Shown: positions 29,604 through 39,498 of the stretch, piece after piece
Position numbering within the stretch: position 1 is the first letter of the stretch
Layout of the letters: the number at the start of each line of letters is the position of its first letter
The notes under the pieces: generated by a model
Told to the model about the DNA's origin: nothing
The model's input: the letters and a program-made list of their open reading frames with translations, nothing else
Databases searched by the model: none
From: Geitlerinema sp. BBD 1991-9
GTDB taxonomy: Bacteria; Cyanobacteriota; Cyanobacteriia; Cyanobacteriales; Geitlerinemataceae
Direction: 5' to 3'
DNA length: 64,000 nt
NCBI GenBank assembly: GCA_001657325.1
Contig: LWRO01000006.1
Coordinates: 237,855 to 301,854, forward strand
Translations under genes and position numbers: made by a program

Positions 29604-31130
29604 CTAAGCACCCACAGCTTCTTTCGCCGCGTACAACACCTCAGCTGTAATTGTATCGATTCCTCGCTCGCGAGCGAATTTCTCTGTATTGCGCTTGACT
29701 TTACCGCGAACAAAACCCGGAATCTTATTCAACTCCGCCAAACCATCTTTACTCCAGTTGAGATCCGAATCCGCCGAAACACTCTTCGTAATCGCTTCCT
29801 TCGTATCGTGTCCGCCGAAGATTTCCAACAGGTGATCTTCCATTCCCAAGGTAAACGAATTGTAAATCAGATCGACAACCTGATTTGCCCCTTCGTAACC
29901 TAAAAACGGCTTGTATCCTACAGGGAAATTCTGAATGTGAATCGGTGCAGCAATCACGCCACAGGGAGTGTCCAATCGTTTTCCAACGTGACGTTCCATT
30001 TGAGTTCCAAAAATAGCAGACGGCTCGATGCGCGCGATCGCGTCGCCAATTTCAGCGTTGTTATCGCTGATGAGAATTTCATCGCAATACTCGCTCACGT
30101 GTTCGCGGAACCAATCAGCATCGTATTTACAGTACGTTCCCGCTAAAACTACGTGAATTCCCATCTCCCGAGATAGGATTTTCGTCATAGCGGCGGCGTG
30201 GGTATTGTCGCCGAAAACGACAGCTTTTTTACCGGTGAGGTTTTGACAGTCGATCGATCGAGAAAACCAAGCCGCTTGAGAAACAAAACGAGTTTGATTG
30301 TCGATGTATGCCTCGAAATCGACGGTTGCACCCTGCTCGTTTAACACCTTCTCGATTGTGCGGATGCAACGAGCCGTTTCGACAACTCCCATCGGCGTAA
30401 CGTCAACAAACGGCATTCCAAACTCGTCTTTTAAGTAGTTCGCCGTCATCAATCCCAATTCGCGATAGGGAACGAGATTGAACCAGGCGCGAGGGAGATT
30501 TTTTAAGTTGCGAACGGAAGCACCTTCGGGGATGACGGCGTTCACTTCAACGCCTAAATCTGCCATCAACCGCTTGAGTTCCGTCGTGTCGTGTTGGTTG
30601 TGGAAACCGAGCGTAGTCATCCCAATAATGTTGACACTCGGTTTTTCCGTTTTTCCTTCGGGAAGTTCGCCTTTTTTCTTGGCTTTTTCAATATAAAATT
30701 GGACGATTTGATCGAGGGTTCGATCGGCAGCTTGTAATTCGTTGACGCGATAATGATTGACATCAGCTAACAGCACATCGCCTTTTGCATCCATTTGCGC
30801 TCGCGAGACGAAGTTGCTGAGGTCTTCTTGTAAAATGCTAGACGTACAGGTTGGCGTTAAAACAATGAGATCGGGCCGTTCTTCTCGATCTTTGCGCGTA
30901 ATGTTATCGACAACCTTATCTTGCGATCCGCGCGCCAAAACGTTTCGATCGACAATACTCGCTGTAACGGGGGTAAAATCGCGCTCCCGTTCGAGCATCG
31001 ATCGCATAACGTTGAAATAATCGTCGCCGAGTGGCGCGTGCATAATCGCGTGGACGTTTTTAAAAGAACTAGCAATCCGTAGCGTGCCAATATGTGCGGG
31101 GCCGGCATACATCCAGTAAGCCAATTTCAT
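29604..31130 (-). CDS. chlB: light-independent protochlorophyllide reductase subunit B
   Basis: A 508-residue ChlB, part of the ChlN-ChlB component of the dark-operative protochlorophyllide reductase, which reduces ring D of protochlorophyllide in chlorophyll synthesis using electrons from ChlL. The N-terminus [15 protein letters not shown] is diagnostic. Asp36, which replaces a cysteine as ligand of the NB-cluster, is present (LGDDYF). [16 protein letters not shown] and the C-terminal protochlorophyllide-binding small domain ([18 protein letters not shown]) are intact. chlL and chlN are not in the window. Confidence 0.97.
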   Translation of the reverse strand: MKLAYWMYAGPAHIGTLRIASSFKNVHAIMHAPLGDDYFNVMRSMLERERDFTPVTASIVDRNVLARGSQDKVVDNITRKDREERPDLIVLTPTCTSSILQEDLSNFVSRAQMDAKGDVLLADVNHYRVNELQAADRTLDQIVQFYIEKAKKKGELPEGKTEKPSVNIIGMTTLGFHNQHDTTELKRLMADLGVEVNAVIPEGASVRNLKNLPRAWFNLVPYRELGLMTANYLKDEFGMPFVDVTPMGVVETARCIRTIEKVLNEQGATVDFEAYIDNQTRFVSQAAWFSRSIDCQNLTGKKAVVFGDNTHAAAMTKILSREMGIHVVLAGTYCKYDADWFREHVSEYCDEILISDNNAEIGDAIARIEPSAIFGTQMERHVGKRLDTPCGVIAAPIHIQNFPVGYKPFLGYEGANQVVDLIYNSFTLGMEDHLLEIFGGHDTKEAITKSVSADSDLNWSKDGLAELNKIPGFVRGKVKRNTEKFARERGIDTITAEVLYAAKEAVGA

Positions 31131-31400
31131 AAAGCGATCTCCCGTGGTCGTTTCAAACGAGCGAAAAACAATTGATATTCGAGGGTTTCGTCAGCGCGAA
31201 GCCGTTCAGTCGATCTCCAAAATATCCTGACAACTTCAAATCTGACTGGACTCTAGCTTACGATTAAAACAACTTTTGAATTGTCCGTGTGAGACGATTC
31301 TTAATGCTTTAGTACATTCCTTAACACAGTTAAAACACACAAAATCGAACGCTTTGTCAAGAAAAAAACGTTAATTTTTATATCTAAAAATATATCGATA

Positions 31401-31907
31401 TTAATACAGCCAACTTCGATATTCCGGTGTCGCGTCTTTCATATCTTCGTACAGCCACACCATTCGATCGAGGAACCACAACTTCCCGCAATACACCAGC
31501 GCCGCACCGAACAGCGTAATCCACAAATCGAGTTCGATCGAACCCCAAATGACAAACACCGCACCAATCCCCGCGACGATTCCCAAGATCGTCGGTGCGT
31601 GTCGGTGATGGGTGGGAACGGTGATGTTATCGCGATTCAGCCACACGCGCTCTCCGAGAACCGCCTTAGACGACCAATTATTCGTTGAATCTGGCGGTGG
31701 AAACAGACGAGGATTCACCCAATTCCACACGAGCGCCAACGCTACCGGCGCGATCGACCACCATCCCAACCACACGCGACTCCAAACCGCAGCGACGAGA
31801 AGCGGTAACACCGTGTATCTCGTCCAGACACTCCAAGGATTGGCGTGACGTTTCCAAGTGGTGTCATCCATGACTAACGCCGCTTCGAGCCATTGTTCGA
31901 GATTCAT
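31401..31907 (-). CDS. DUF6653-like membrane protein
   Basis: A 168-residue predicted membrane protein starting MNLEQWLEAALVMDD at ATG 31907. It has HANPWSVWTR followed by two membrane segments (LPLLVAAVWSRVWLGWW, IAPVALALVWNWVNPRLF) and two more near the C-terminus. This motif matches my memory of DUF6653, a family of unknown function. It is divergent from arsM, with 153 bases between. The frame extends upstream across the arsM promoter but without similarity. Confidence 0.65.
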   Translation of the reverse strand: MNLEQWLEAALVMDDTTWKRHANPWSVWTRYTVLPLLVAAVWSRVWLGWWSIAPVALALVWNWVNPRLFPPPDSTNNWSSKAVLGERVWLNRDNITVPTHHRHAPTILGIVAGIGAVFVIWGSIELDLWITLFGAALVYCGKLWFLDRMVWLYEDMKDATPEYRSWLY

Positions 31908-32060
31908 CACTTCCCTCGATTCGATCGCGTTTTTTTGACGGTAACACACTGGGAATTCGATCGATCTTTCCCGCAAACCGATCGACTGACGAGGTCGTAC
32001 TCTCGTTAGAGTCGTTACGCTAAACTCAAGAACACTTACACAGCGATAAGGATATTGTCG

Positions 32061-33248
32061 ATGACCGATACAGCAGCCACGCCAATCCGCTACGATGTCG
32101 AACGTGCAGTTCTCGATCGCTACCAAGCTGGAGCAAAGCAAGTCGAAGCGAGTTTGTGTTGTCCCACAGAATACGAAACACATTATCTGGATATTTTACC
32201 AGATGAAATTCTGCAAAAGGACTACGGTTGTGGCGACCCTTCTCGCCATGTCAATCCCGGCGAAACCGTCGTCGATCTCGGTTCCGGTGCGGGGAAAATT
32301 TGCTACATTCTCTCGCAAAAAGTGGGCCGAGACGGACGCATTATTGGCATCGACTTTAATGATGAAATGCTGAGCCTCGCTCGAAAATATCGAGAAGACA
32401 TCGCTCAAAAAATTGGATATCAAAATGTCGAGTTTTTCAAGGGAAAAATTCAGGATTTAGCCTTAAGTTTAGACAAACTTCAAACTTGGCTCGATTCCAA
32501 TCCCGTGCAAACGATCGACGATCTCGCAGCATTAGAAGCCGAGCGCGATCGACTGCGTTCGGAAGACCCGGCAATTCCCGATAATACCGTCGATGTTGTT
32601 GTCTCGAATTGCGTTTTAAACTTGGTTCGTCCCCAAGATAAGACACAACTTTTTCGAGAAATTTTTCGCGTGTTAAAACGCGGCGGACGAGCCGTCATTT
32701 CTGACATTGTATGCGACGAAGAGCCAACGGAAGAAATGATGAACGATCCGGAACTGTGGAGTGGCTGTCTTTCCGGTGCCTTTCGAGAAGATCGCTTTTT
32801 AGAAATGTTTGAAGCAGCTGGATTTTACGGCGTTGAAATTTTGGTGCGCCAAGACGAACCTTGGCAAGTCGTGAATGGTGTTGAGTTTCGATCGATGACC
32901 GTTCGCGCTTATAAAGGAAAAGAAGGAGACTGTTGGGAACGCAATCAAGCTGTCGTTTATAAAGGGCCTTGGAAACAAGTTCGCGACGACGACGGACATG
33001 TTTACCATCGCGGTCAACGTATGGCAGTTTGTGACAAAACGTTCCAAATTTTGACGAGTCCAAACAGTTCTTACCAACAGGATATTATTCCTGTTTTACC
33101 CCATCAAAACATTCCGTTAGATGCAGCTCAGCGGTTCGATTGTAAGCGATCGAGCATTCGCAGTCCTCAAGAAACCAAGGGGGCGAACTATCGCGAAACG
33201 CGCAAGAACGACGCACCCGTTTGCGGTGACGGGACGGGTTGCTGCTAA
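32061..33248 (+). CDS. arsM: arsenite S-adenosylmethionine methyltransferase
   Basis: A 395-residue Rossmann methyltransferase (DLGSGAG at residues 72-78, GIDFND at 96-101) that methylates As(III) stepwise with SAM. The conserved arsenic-binding cysteines are visible: C33/C34, C57, C184 (SNCVLNL) and C236 (SGCLSG). The long C-terminal extension ends in a vicinal CC pair, as in several ArsM proteins. ATG 32061 has AAGGAT upstream. Downstream genes (purine deaminase, ArsS, VTT protein) make this an arsenosugar-type operon in which ArsM would supply dimethylarsenite. Confidence 0.88.
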   Translation: MTDTAATPIRYDVERAVLDRYQAGAKQVEASLCCPTEYETHYLDILPDEILQKDYGCGDPSRHVNPGETVVDLGSGAGKICYILSQKVGRDGRIIGIDFNDEMLSLARKYREDIAQKIGYQNVEFFKGKIQDLALSLDKLQTWLDSNPVQTIDDLAALEAERDRLRSEDPAIPDNTVDVVVSNCVLNLVRPQDKTQLFREIFRVLKRGGRAVISDIVCDEEPTEEMMNDPELWSGCLSGAFREDRFLEMFEAAGFYGVEILVRQDEPWQVVNGVEFRSMTVRAYKGKEGDCWERNQAVVYKGPWKQVRDDDGHVYHRGQRMAVCDKTFQILTSPNSSYQQDIIPVLPHQNIPLDAAQRFDCKRSSIRSPQETKGANYRETRKNDAPVCGDGTGCC

Positions 33249-33323
33249 TCTCGCAAAACTCTGGAATCGGTAAAATTGAAATAGGACTTTAATACTCTTT
33301 TACCGATTCCTCTTCATCCCTAA

Positions 33324-34337
<1,014 letters not shown>

Positions 34338-34408
34338 CCTCAAAATTGAGTTCTTTCTCTTTTTTTGCCCAAAAGTACAATTCACTAAAAATTCAGAACA
34401 GCGATATT

Positions 34409-35416
34409 ATGATACAAGCGCCACCCTTCCAATCTATTTCTATTACGCCATTCTCTCAAAAACTTCAAAAACCTTTAACTAAGAAAAAAATCACAGTTTT
34501 ACAAATTAACTTAGGTAAAAAATGCAACCTCGCCTGTACCCACTGTCACGTAGAAGCCAGTCCTAAACGAACCGAAGAGCTTTCTCCAGAAATCTGCGAT
34601 CGATTAATTGAAGTCATTCTCGGCTTCCCCCAAATCAAAACCGTCGATCTGACGGGGGGTGCGCCAGAAATGAACTTCGGCTTTAAACCCTTAGTCGAAG
34701 CCGCCAGCCAAGCTGGAAAAGAAATTATCGTTCGATCGAACCTCACGATCTTTTTCGTTCCCGGTTACGAAGACTTACCCGAATATTTCACCAAACACCG
34801 CGTTCGAGTCATCGCCTCACTTCCCTGCTACCTCGCCGACAACGTCGATAAAATGCGCGGAAACGGCGTATTTGACCGTTCGATTCGCGCGTTACAACAG
34901 CTAAACGAATGGGGATACGGTCGAGATCCCAACTTGCAATTGGATTTAGTGTATAACCCGCCAATTCCCACCTCCGAGGAAAAATTTTCACTTCCTCCCG
35001 CGCAAATGGGATTAGAACGAGCGTACAAACAACACCTCAGCCAACACTTCGGAATCGCCTTCAACCAGCTACTGACAATTACCAACCTTCCCATCGGACG
35101 AACGAAGCAGTTTTTACAACGTCAACACCTCGATCGATCCTATACCCAATTTCTCGAAAACAACTTCAACCCCTCAACCGTCGAAGGATTGATGTGTCGC
35201 AACCAACTGTCCGTCGACTATCTCGGGAATCTCTACGACTGCGACTTCAATCAAATGGAAGGGGTTTCCGCAGTCGATGAAAACGGCGAACCGCTCACCG
35301 TTGAAAAATTGCTCGATCTCGGAAGTCTCGATGTCATCGAAACCGTACAAACGGAATCCTACTGCTACGGATGTACGGCTGGCTGCGGTTCCAGTTGCGG
35401 AGGTGCGTTGGTGTGA
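34409..35416 (+). CDS. arsS: arsenosugar biosynthesis radical SAM protein ArsS
   Basis: A 335-residue radical SAM enzyme. The cluster ligands are CNLACTHC at C39, C43 and C46, followed by DLTGGAPEMN and a C-terminal cysteine-rich tail CYGCTAGCGSSCGG. This pattern is that of ArsS, which transfers the 5'-deoxyadenosyl group of SAM to dimethylarsenite to give 5'-deoxy-5'-dimethylarsinoyl-adenosine. ATG 34409 is chosen; the upstream frame adds 21 unrelated residues. Its end overlaps the start of the VTT gene by four bases, so the two are translationally coupled. Confidence 0.9.
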   Translation: MIQAPPFQSISITPFSQKLQKPLTKKKITVLQINLGKKCNLACTHCHVEASPKRTEELSPEICDRLIEVILGFPQIKTVDLTGGAPEMNFGFKPLVEAASQAGKEIIVRSNLTIFFVPGYEDLPEYFTKHRVRVIASLPCYLADNVDKMRGNGVFDRSIRALQQLNEWGYGRDPNLQLDLVYNPPIPTSEEKFSLPPAQMGLERAYKQHLSQHFGIAFNQLLTITNLPIGRTKQFLQRQHLDRSYTQFLENNFNPSTVEGLMCRNQLSVDYLGNLYDCDFNQMEGVSAVDENGEPLTVEKLLDLGSLDVIETVQTESYCYGCTAGCGSSCGGALV

Positions 35417-36075
35417 CGCGGCGAACGTGGCGAAAATGGCGAGTGTGGCTGGCGATGGCGATGGCTCTCGGACTGCTGTTACTCGGTTTGACCCCTCTGC
35501 GTCACGTGTTCGATCGATCGATCCTCGCGCAATGGCTTTGCGATTTGGGACATTGGGCGTTCGTTGGATTTATCATCGCTTATACTGTCTTAACCGCGAT
35601 CGGAATCCCCGGAACCCTCCTCACGATCGCTGGAGGTGCAGTGTTTGGGTTGGCTTGGGGAACGCTGGTGTCTCTCGTGGGTGCGACGTTGGGAGCGATG
35701 GGAGCGTTTTGGGTGGCGCGATACCTCCTGCGCCATCGATTCCAGCGTTGGTGCGATCGATCTCAGATACTCGAACGATTCGATCGAGCGGTACGCCGTT
35801 ATCCCTGGACGTTTGTATTTGTGGTGCGTTTCGCTCCCATTTCGCCGTTCAACTTGACGAATTTCCTCTTCGGGTTAACCTCTGTCCATTGGGTTCCGTA
35901 CTCCCTGGGGACGCTATTCGGAATTGTTCCCGGAACCCTGGCTTACACGTGGTTGGGGGTGACGGGACAAACGGCGTTATCCGGTGGCGATCGACTTCCC
36001 TTTTTACTGGCGTTGGGAGCGTTAGTTTTGTTAAGTCTGATTCTCGTATGTTTCCGCCATCGATCGTGTTGTTGA
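35413..36075 (+). CDS. TVP38/TMEM64 (VTT domain) membrane protein
   Basis: A 220-residue inner-membrane protein with about six hydrophobic segments and the VTT/DedA signature (GIPGTLLTIAGGAVFG, and FVVRFAPISPFNLTNFLFGLT). GTG 35413 overlaps the arsS stop as GTGA, with GGAGG at 35398-35402 as ribosome binding site; a further upstream ATG at 35371 is less likely. Such proteins move lipids or solutes and accompany ArsM/ArsS in cyanobacteria, so an arsenic-related transport role is plausible. Its 3' end overlaps the convergent beta-helix gene by 45 bases. Confidence 0.82.
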   Translation: MTRRTWRKWRVWLAMAMALGLLLLGLTPLRHVFDRSILAQWLCDLGHWAFVGFIIAYTVLTAIGIPGTLLTIAGGAVFGLAWGTLVSLVGATLGAMGAFWVARYLLRHRFQRWCDRSQILERFDRAVRRYPWTFVFVVRFAPISPFNLTNFLFGLTSVHWVPYSLGTLFGIVPGTLAYTWLGVTGQTALSGGDRLPFLLALGALVLLSLILVCFRHRSCC

Positions 36076-38103
36076 CGGAACGAGATCGATTTCCACCGGC
36101 CATAAATGCCAGTGTACCTCACCTTCGCGGGGCCAGTTTTGAAACGGCCCGGGAAAACGCGCCTCCTCCGTTAACGGCGTTCCCCAAAAATCGGAACTCG
36201 GTAACGGAAGCGGCGGAACCGACAAACGCGAAAAGATTGAAACGTCCCCAACTTCGAGATTGGGAGTGAACGTTCCGAGGGAAATCGCGCCTTTTTCGAT
36301 CGCGCCGTTGACGACTTCCCCTTCCCGAACCAACGGTGCGACGCTATCTCGATCGTTCCCCGTCAACACGCGCCACCCCGACAGCGAGAGCGAGAGATTT
36401 TCCCGCCATCGATCGAAATTGGGAATGTCTTCGATCGGTAAATCACCTCGATCGAACGCCTCCCGCAACGCCGTCACCAAACGCTCTCGATCGACGTGTT
36501 CGCTTCGGTAATTCCAAACAAAACGATGCGGTTCTTGACCTTCCCACTGCCAAACCGTACCGTTAATAAAAAGATTGTAGTTCGATCGATTGTCCGTATC
36601 GGGTTCTGCGGGATAGGGAAGGCTCAAATGGCCGCGATAGTTGTCGATAAACACGTTTCCGAAAATCCGCTGTCCCCGAGTCGCCACTTCTTCGCGGGTT
36701 CCGTCGCCTCGATCGAACTGTCGGTCTGTGACCGTTCGCATATACACGCCGAAATGCGTGTTTCCCTGTAACCAATTGTGCGCCACCGTCACGCCACTCG
36801 CATCGTGGGTGTAAATTCCTTCCCCCAAACTCGTAAACGCGACGATATTGTTATCGACTAATGCGGGACCGCCTCCCATTTCCATAAAAATTCCCGCGCC
36901 TCGATTGTTGAGAACCAGGTTTCGACTGACTCGAGCGCCTCGGTAGACGTTATCGACCCAAATTCCAAAACACTCGTTATTCCGAATGACGTTTCCAACA
37001 ATCTGGCCGTCGATAAATTCGTGAACCTTAATTCCTCCCGTTTCCGGTGCGGTAAATCCCAAGCGGTTGTTCCGTTCGATAATGTTATGGGCGATAAAAG
37101 ACCCGGTTTGTTTCCATCCCGCAAGTCCTCCACAACCGTTATCGGTAATCATATTGTCGCGAACGACGTGATATCCCACACCCTCGGGGATGGGTTGTTC
37201 TAATCCGTCGATATCGTAGCGGCCTTCACTTCCACAATCGAGTCCGAGACTTTTGGCGTAGCGAATCGTGTTGCGTTCGATGACCCAGTGATGGCCGGAA
37301 CGGGTGCTGAGAATTCCGGCTTGGGTCGATCGACTGCGCCAAAATCCGCTCGGAAAGGGATTCGCGCCGTGTTCCATCACGAAACCGCGCACGTGAATGT
37401 AACCCAAGCCGCGTTTTTCCGGTGCGAAGACGGCGCGACGGGTGCTAATTTCCAGAAACGGCGGGTTCGAGGTGGAATAGGCTCGATCGAGATGGACGCG
37501 CAACTGGCGTGTGGAAGGGTCGAAAAACCAAGTTCCCGGTTGCGCGTGGAAGGTTTCGAGATCTAAAACTTGGCGTAACGGCTGACTTCGATCGAACACT
37601 TGGGCCCGCAAATATCCCGGCGACATCCGTTCCAATTGTTGGGTAAACGGGTCAGTTCGGGAAAACAGGCGTTCCGACACGCGACCTTCCCACTCTGCGG
37701 TTGGCGCGTTCGATCGCGTCTGGGGGGTCGGTTGCGCCGACCAAGGATCTGAACCGCGCATGACGACGGCTTCACCGGGAAACGCTTCGTAAACGATGGG
37801 ACGTTCGGGTTCTCCACCTCGTTGAGGAACGACGCGCTCGCGATAAATTCCGGCGTGAACTCGTATGGTATCGCCAGGTTTGGCGCGTTTGGCGGCTTCG
37901 TTAATCGTCCGCAGCGGCCGCGTTTCCGTTCCGGGGTTCCGGTCAGTTGCGGCGGGATGCTGTTGTGCGACGATCCACAGGTGAGATGTTTCGGCGCGGA
38001 TCGATCGAGCCGCAAATCCCCAAAAAAGCAGACCCCCGAACGCGACGACGATCGAGAATAAAAGGACAGAACGAAGAAGCTTCCGATCGATCCGCATCAG
38101 CAT
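36031..38103 (-). CDS. right-handed parallel beta-helix repeat protein, exported
   Basis: A 690-residue protein with an N-terminal membrane/signal segment (VLLFSIVVAFGGLLFWGFA). The opening TRPLRTINEAAKRAKPGDTIRVHAGIYRERV is the usual first turn of pectate-lyase-like beta-helices. About ten helical turns follow (WVIERNTIRYAKSLG, VGNVIRNNECFGIWVD, VSRNLVLNNRGAGIFM), then a distinct C-terminal region. It may bind, cleave or epimerise an extracellular polysaccharide, but no catalytic residues can be assigned. Convergent with the arsenic operon; it overlaps its last gene by 45 bases. Confidence 0.82.
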   Translation of the reverse strand: MLMRIDRKLLRSVLLFSIVVAFGGLLFWGFAARSIRAETSHLWIVAQQHPAATDRNPGTETRPLRTINEAAKRAKPGDTIRVHAGIYRERVVPQRGGEPERPIVYEAFPGEAVVMRGSDPWSAQPTPQTRSNAPTAEWEGRVSERLFSRTDPFTQQLERMSPGYLRAQVFDRSQPLRQVLDLETFHAQPGTWFFDPSTRQLRVHLDRAYSTSNPPFLEISTRRAVFAPEKRGLGYIHVRGFVMEHGANPFPSGFWRSRSTQAGILSTRSGHHWVIERNTIRYAKSLGLDCGSEGRYDIDGLEQPIPEGVGYHVVRDNMITDNGCGGLAGWKQTGSFIAHNIIERNNRLGFTAPETGGIKVHEFIDGQIVGNVIRNNECFGIWVDNVYRGARVSRNLVLNNRGAGIFMEMGGGPALVDNNIVAFTSLGEGIYTHDASGVTVAHNWLQGNTHFGVYMRTVTDRQFDRGDGTREEVATRGQRIFGNVFIDNYRGHLSLPYPAEPDTDNRSNYNLFINGTVWQWEGQEPHRFVWNYRSEHVDRERLVTALREAFDRGDLPIEDIPNFDRWRENLSLSLSGWRVLTGNDRDSVAPLVREGEVVNGAIEKGAISLGTFTPNLEVGDVSIFSRLSVPPLPLPSSDFWGTPLTEEARFPGPFQNWPREGEVHWHLWPVEIDLVPSTTRSMAETYENQT

Positions 38104-38159
38104 GAGACTGCTCAGTAGGATTGAGTGCTATCGTGGGTTGAGCGAAGCCGAAACCCACA

Positions 38160-38642
38160 TCAATCGATTCCGTCTAACACGTCTTGAACTTGTTCGACCG
38201 TGATACCGAGAATACGAGCCAACGGTGCGATCAGATCGGGGGGGACTTCTCGGCCAGCGCACATATTCTTAATATCCTGAGACGCAACGCGGTAGGTGTC
38301 ACAGAATTTGAGAAATTCTTGGGGACTGACCCCAAGTTGCTTTTGACGCTCGGCTAAAAGCAGAGCGATCGCTCTGGGCCCCGATTTCGGACGCTCAGCT
38401 CGCTGAATGTATTTTTGGACGAGTTCTTCGACTTGCTGCGGGTCGCCTTTCGTCTTGCGGATGAAATCACTACAGGCCAAATGTAGCGCTTTGAGCAACT
38501 TTTCTTGCTCGTTCATCACGTCAACCAGCTCAGTCGCATACTCGGGGTTGCAGTATCCGACTAGATCCCCTTCGCAGAATAAGGGAACGTAAGCTTTCTC
38601 TGGGTCGATCTCCCAAGGGAGCGGTTCGTTAAGCGGTACCAT
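38160..38642 (-). CDS. small protein with C-terminal XRE-like helix-turn-helix
   Basis: A 160-residue protein. The C-terminal 70 residues (LLAERQKQLGVSPQEFLKFC, SQDIKNMCAGREVPPDLIAPLARILGI) have the five-helix pattern of an XRE/Cro-type domain. The N-terminal part holds a short LFCEGDLVGYCNPEYA segment. It is probably a regulator or antitoxin-like DNA-binding protein; no toxin is adjacent. An ATG at 38642 is used. Confidence 0.6.
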   Translation of the reverse strand: MVPLNEPLPWEIDPEKAYVPLFCEGDLVGYCNPEYATELVDVMNEQEKLLKALHLACSDFIRKTKGDPQQVEELVQKYIQRAERPKSGPRAIALLLAERQKQLGVSPQEFLKFCDTYRVASQDIKNMCAGREVPPDLIAPLARILGITVEQVQDVLDGID

Positions 38643-38894
38643 CGCGCGAGTTGTCCCTGACGACGATCTCGATGGAAAACGGATAAAAATCCTAGAAAAG
38701 TCTGTGACGACTTATCTTATCACGGATCGCTCCTTTCCCTCGGATGCGATCGCGATCGCACGGATGACCTCTCTTCGGTCACACGCTTTTATCCGTAAAA
38801 TCACGTAAATCAACGAACTCGATCGCACGCAAACGGCCTAAACTTGGGAACAATAGAGTCGAGGAGTACGAAATTGCAAGCTGGAGGGAAAGTT

Positions 38895-39065
38895 ATGTCC
38901 GTGTTAGACACGATCCTAGAGATTTTACAGACGAAACGCCTCTCGCCGGAAATGGAACGGCGATTGGACGCGATGCTGTGGTCTCGGGAGTTTGACGAGG
39001 TCGAACTCGCTGCCCTGCGGGAGTTAGAATCGCTCCTGGAAAACGGTGTGATTCACTTAGGATAG
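38895..39065 (+). CDS. small conserved-looking protein (56 aa)
   Basis: A 56-residue acidic helical protein beginning MSVLDTILEILQTKRLSPEME. The ribosome binding site GGAGGGAAAGTT directly precedes ATG 38895, which strongly supports translation. It has no signal peptide, cysteine or known motif. The function is unknown. A longer frame starting at 38844 is less likely given this site. Confidence 0.65.
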   Translation: MSVLDTILEILQTKRLSPEMERRLDAMLWSREFDEVELAALRELESLLENGVIHLG

Positions 39066-39370
39066 ACACGGCCCGTCTCGGCGTTGCTATTAGGGAAATC
39101 TGCTTATTCTGTCGATCTGATAATGTCAACCGTGTTTTTACTGTTTTTTACGATTTGTATTATATATTTACATTACGTCAAACCCTTATCCAGTCTTGGT
39201 TTGAGGTCTCAATGGAGGTCAAAGTACCGCAAGATCGAAGATTAAAGAGACCTTCTGCACAAAATATTCACAATTCGATCGTTTAATCAAAATAGATTCA
39301 AAGCAATCCGCTCACCTTTAAATAAAGAGCGGTTCGATAAATTAGCCCACTTTATATATAGGGCAAAGCT

Positions 39371-39406
39371 ATAAAACAGCCCATCTCTCCATAAAGGGCT
39401 GTTTTA
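39371..39406. terminator. 12-bp perfect hairpin (possible bidirectional terminator)
   Basis: ATAAAACAGCCC (39371-39382) and GGGCTGTTTTAT (39395-39406) form a perfect stem with A-rich and T-rich flanks on both sides, so it could stop transcription either way. It lies between the 56-residue gene and stpA, which are convergent. Confidence 0.6.
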
Positions 39407-39433
39407 TAAAATACGTTAGTTATCCAATTTAAC

Positions 39434-39468
39434 GCCCAGACTCAATGAGTCTGGGCTTCTTTTTTTTT
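39434..39468 (+). terminator. strong intrinsic terminator
   Basis: GCCCAGACTC (39434-39443) pairs perfectly with GAGTCTGGGC (39447-39456) around a 3-base loop, followed by TTCTTTTTTTTT. This is a textbook rho-independent terminator on the plus strand. Confidence 0.9.
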
Positions 39469-39498
39469 AGTCACGCCTGACCTCATCCTCCCCTCACG

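Larger units (their letters stand above)
39204..39468 (+). ncRNA. candidate structured small RNA with serial hairpins
   Basis: A gene-free 265-base stretch folds into consecutive hairpins: AGGTCTC/GAGACCT (39204-39210, 39247-39253), CCGCTC/GAGCGG (39308-39313, 39327-39332), GCCC/GGGC (39345-39348, 39361-39364), ATAAAACAGCCC/GGGCTGTTTTAT (39371-39382, 39395-39406), then a strong terminator at 39434-39468. No reading frame fits. The nearest plus-strand gene ends 370 bases before the terminator, so the terminator probably belongs to an RNA made here. No promoter could be fixed, and the 5' end is a guess. Confidence 0.4.

Noticed and set aside
30857..31108. Alternative frame inside chlB
   Set aside because: It is an out-of-frame shadow of a complete, well conserved chlB.
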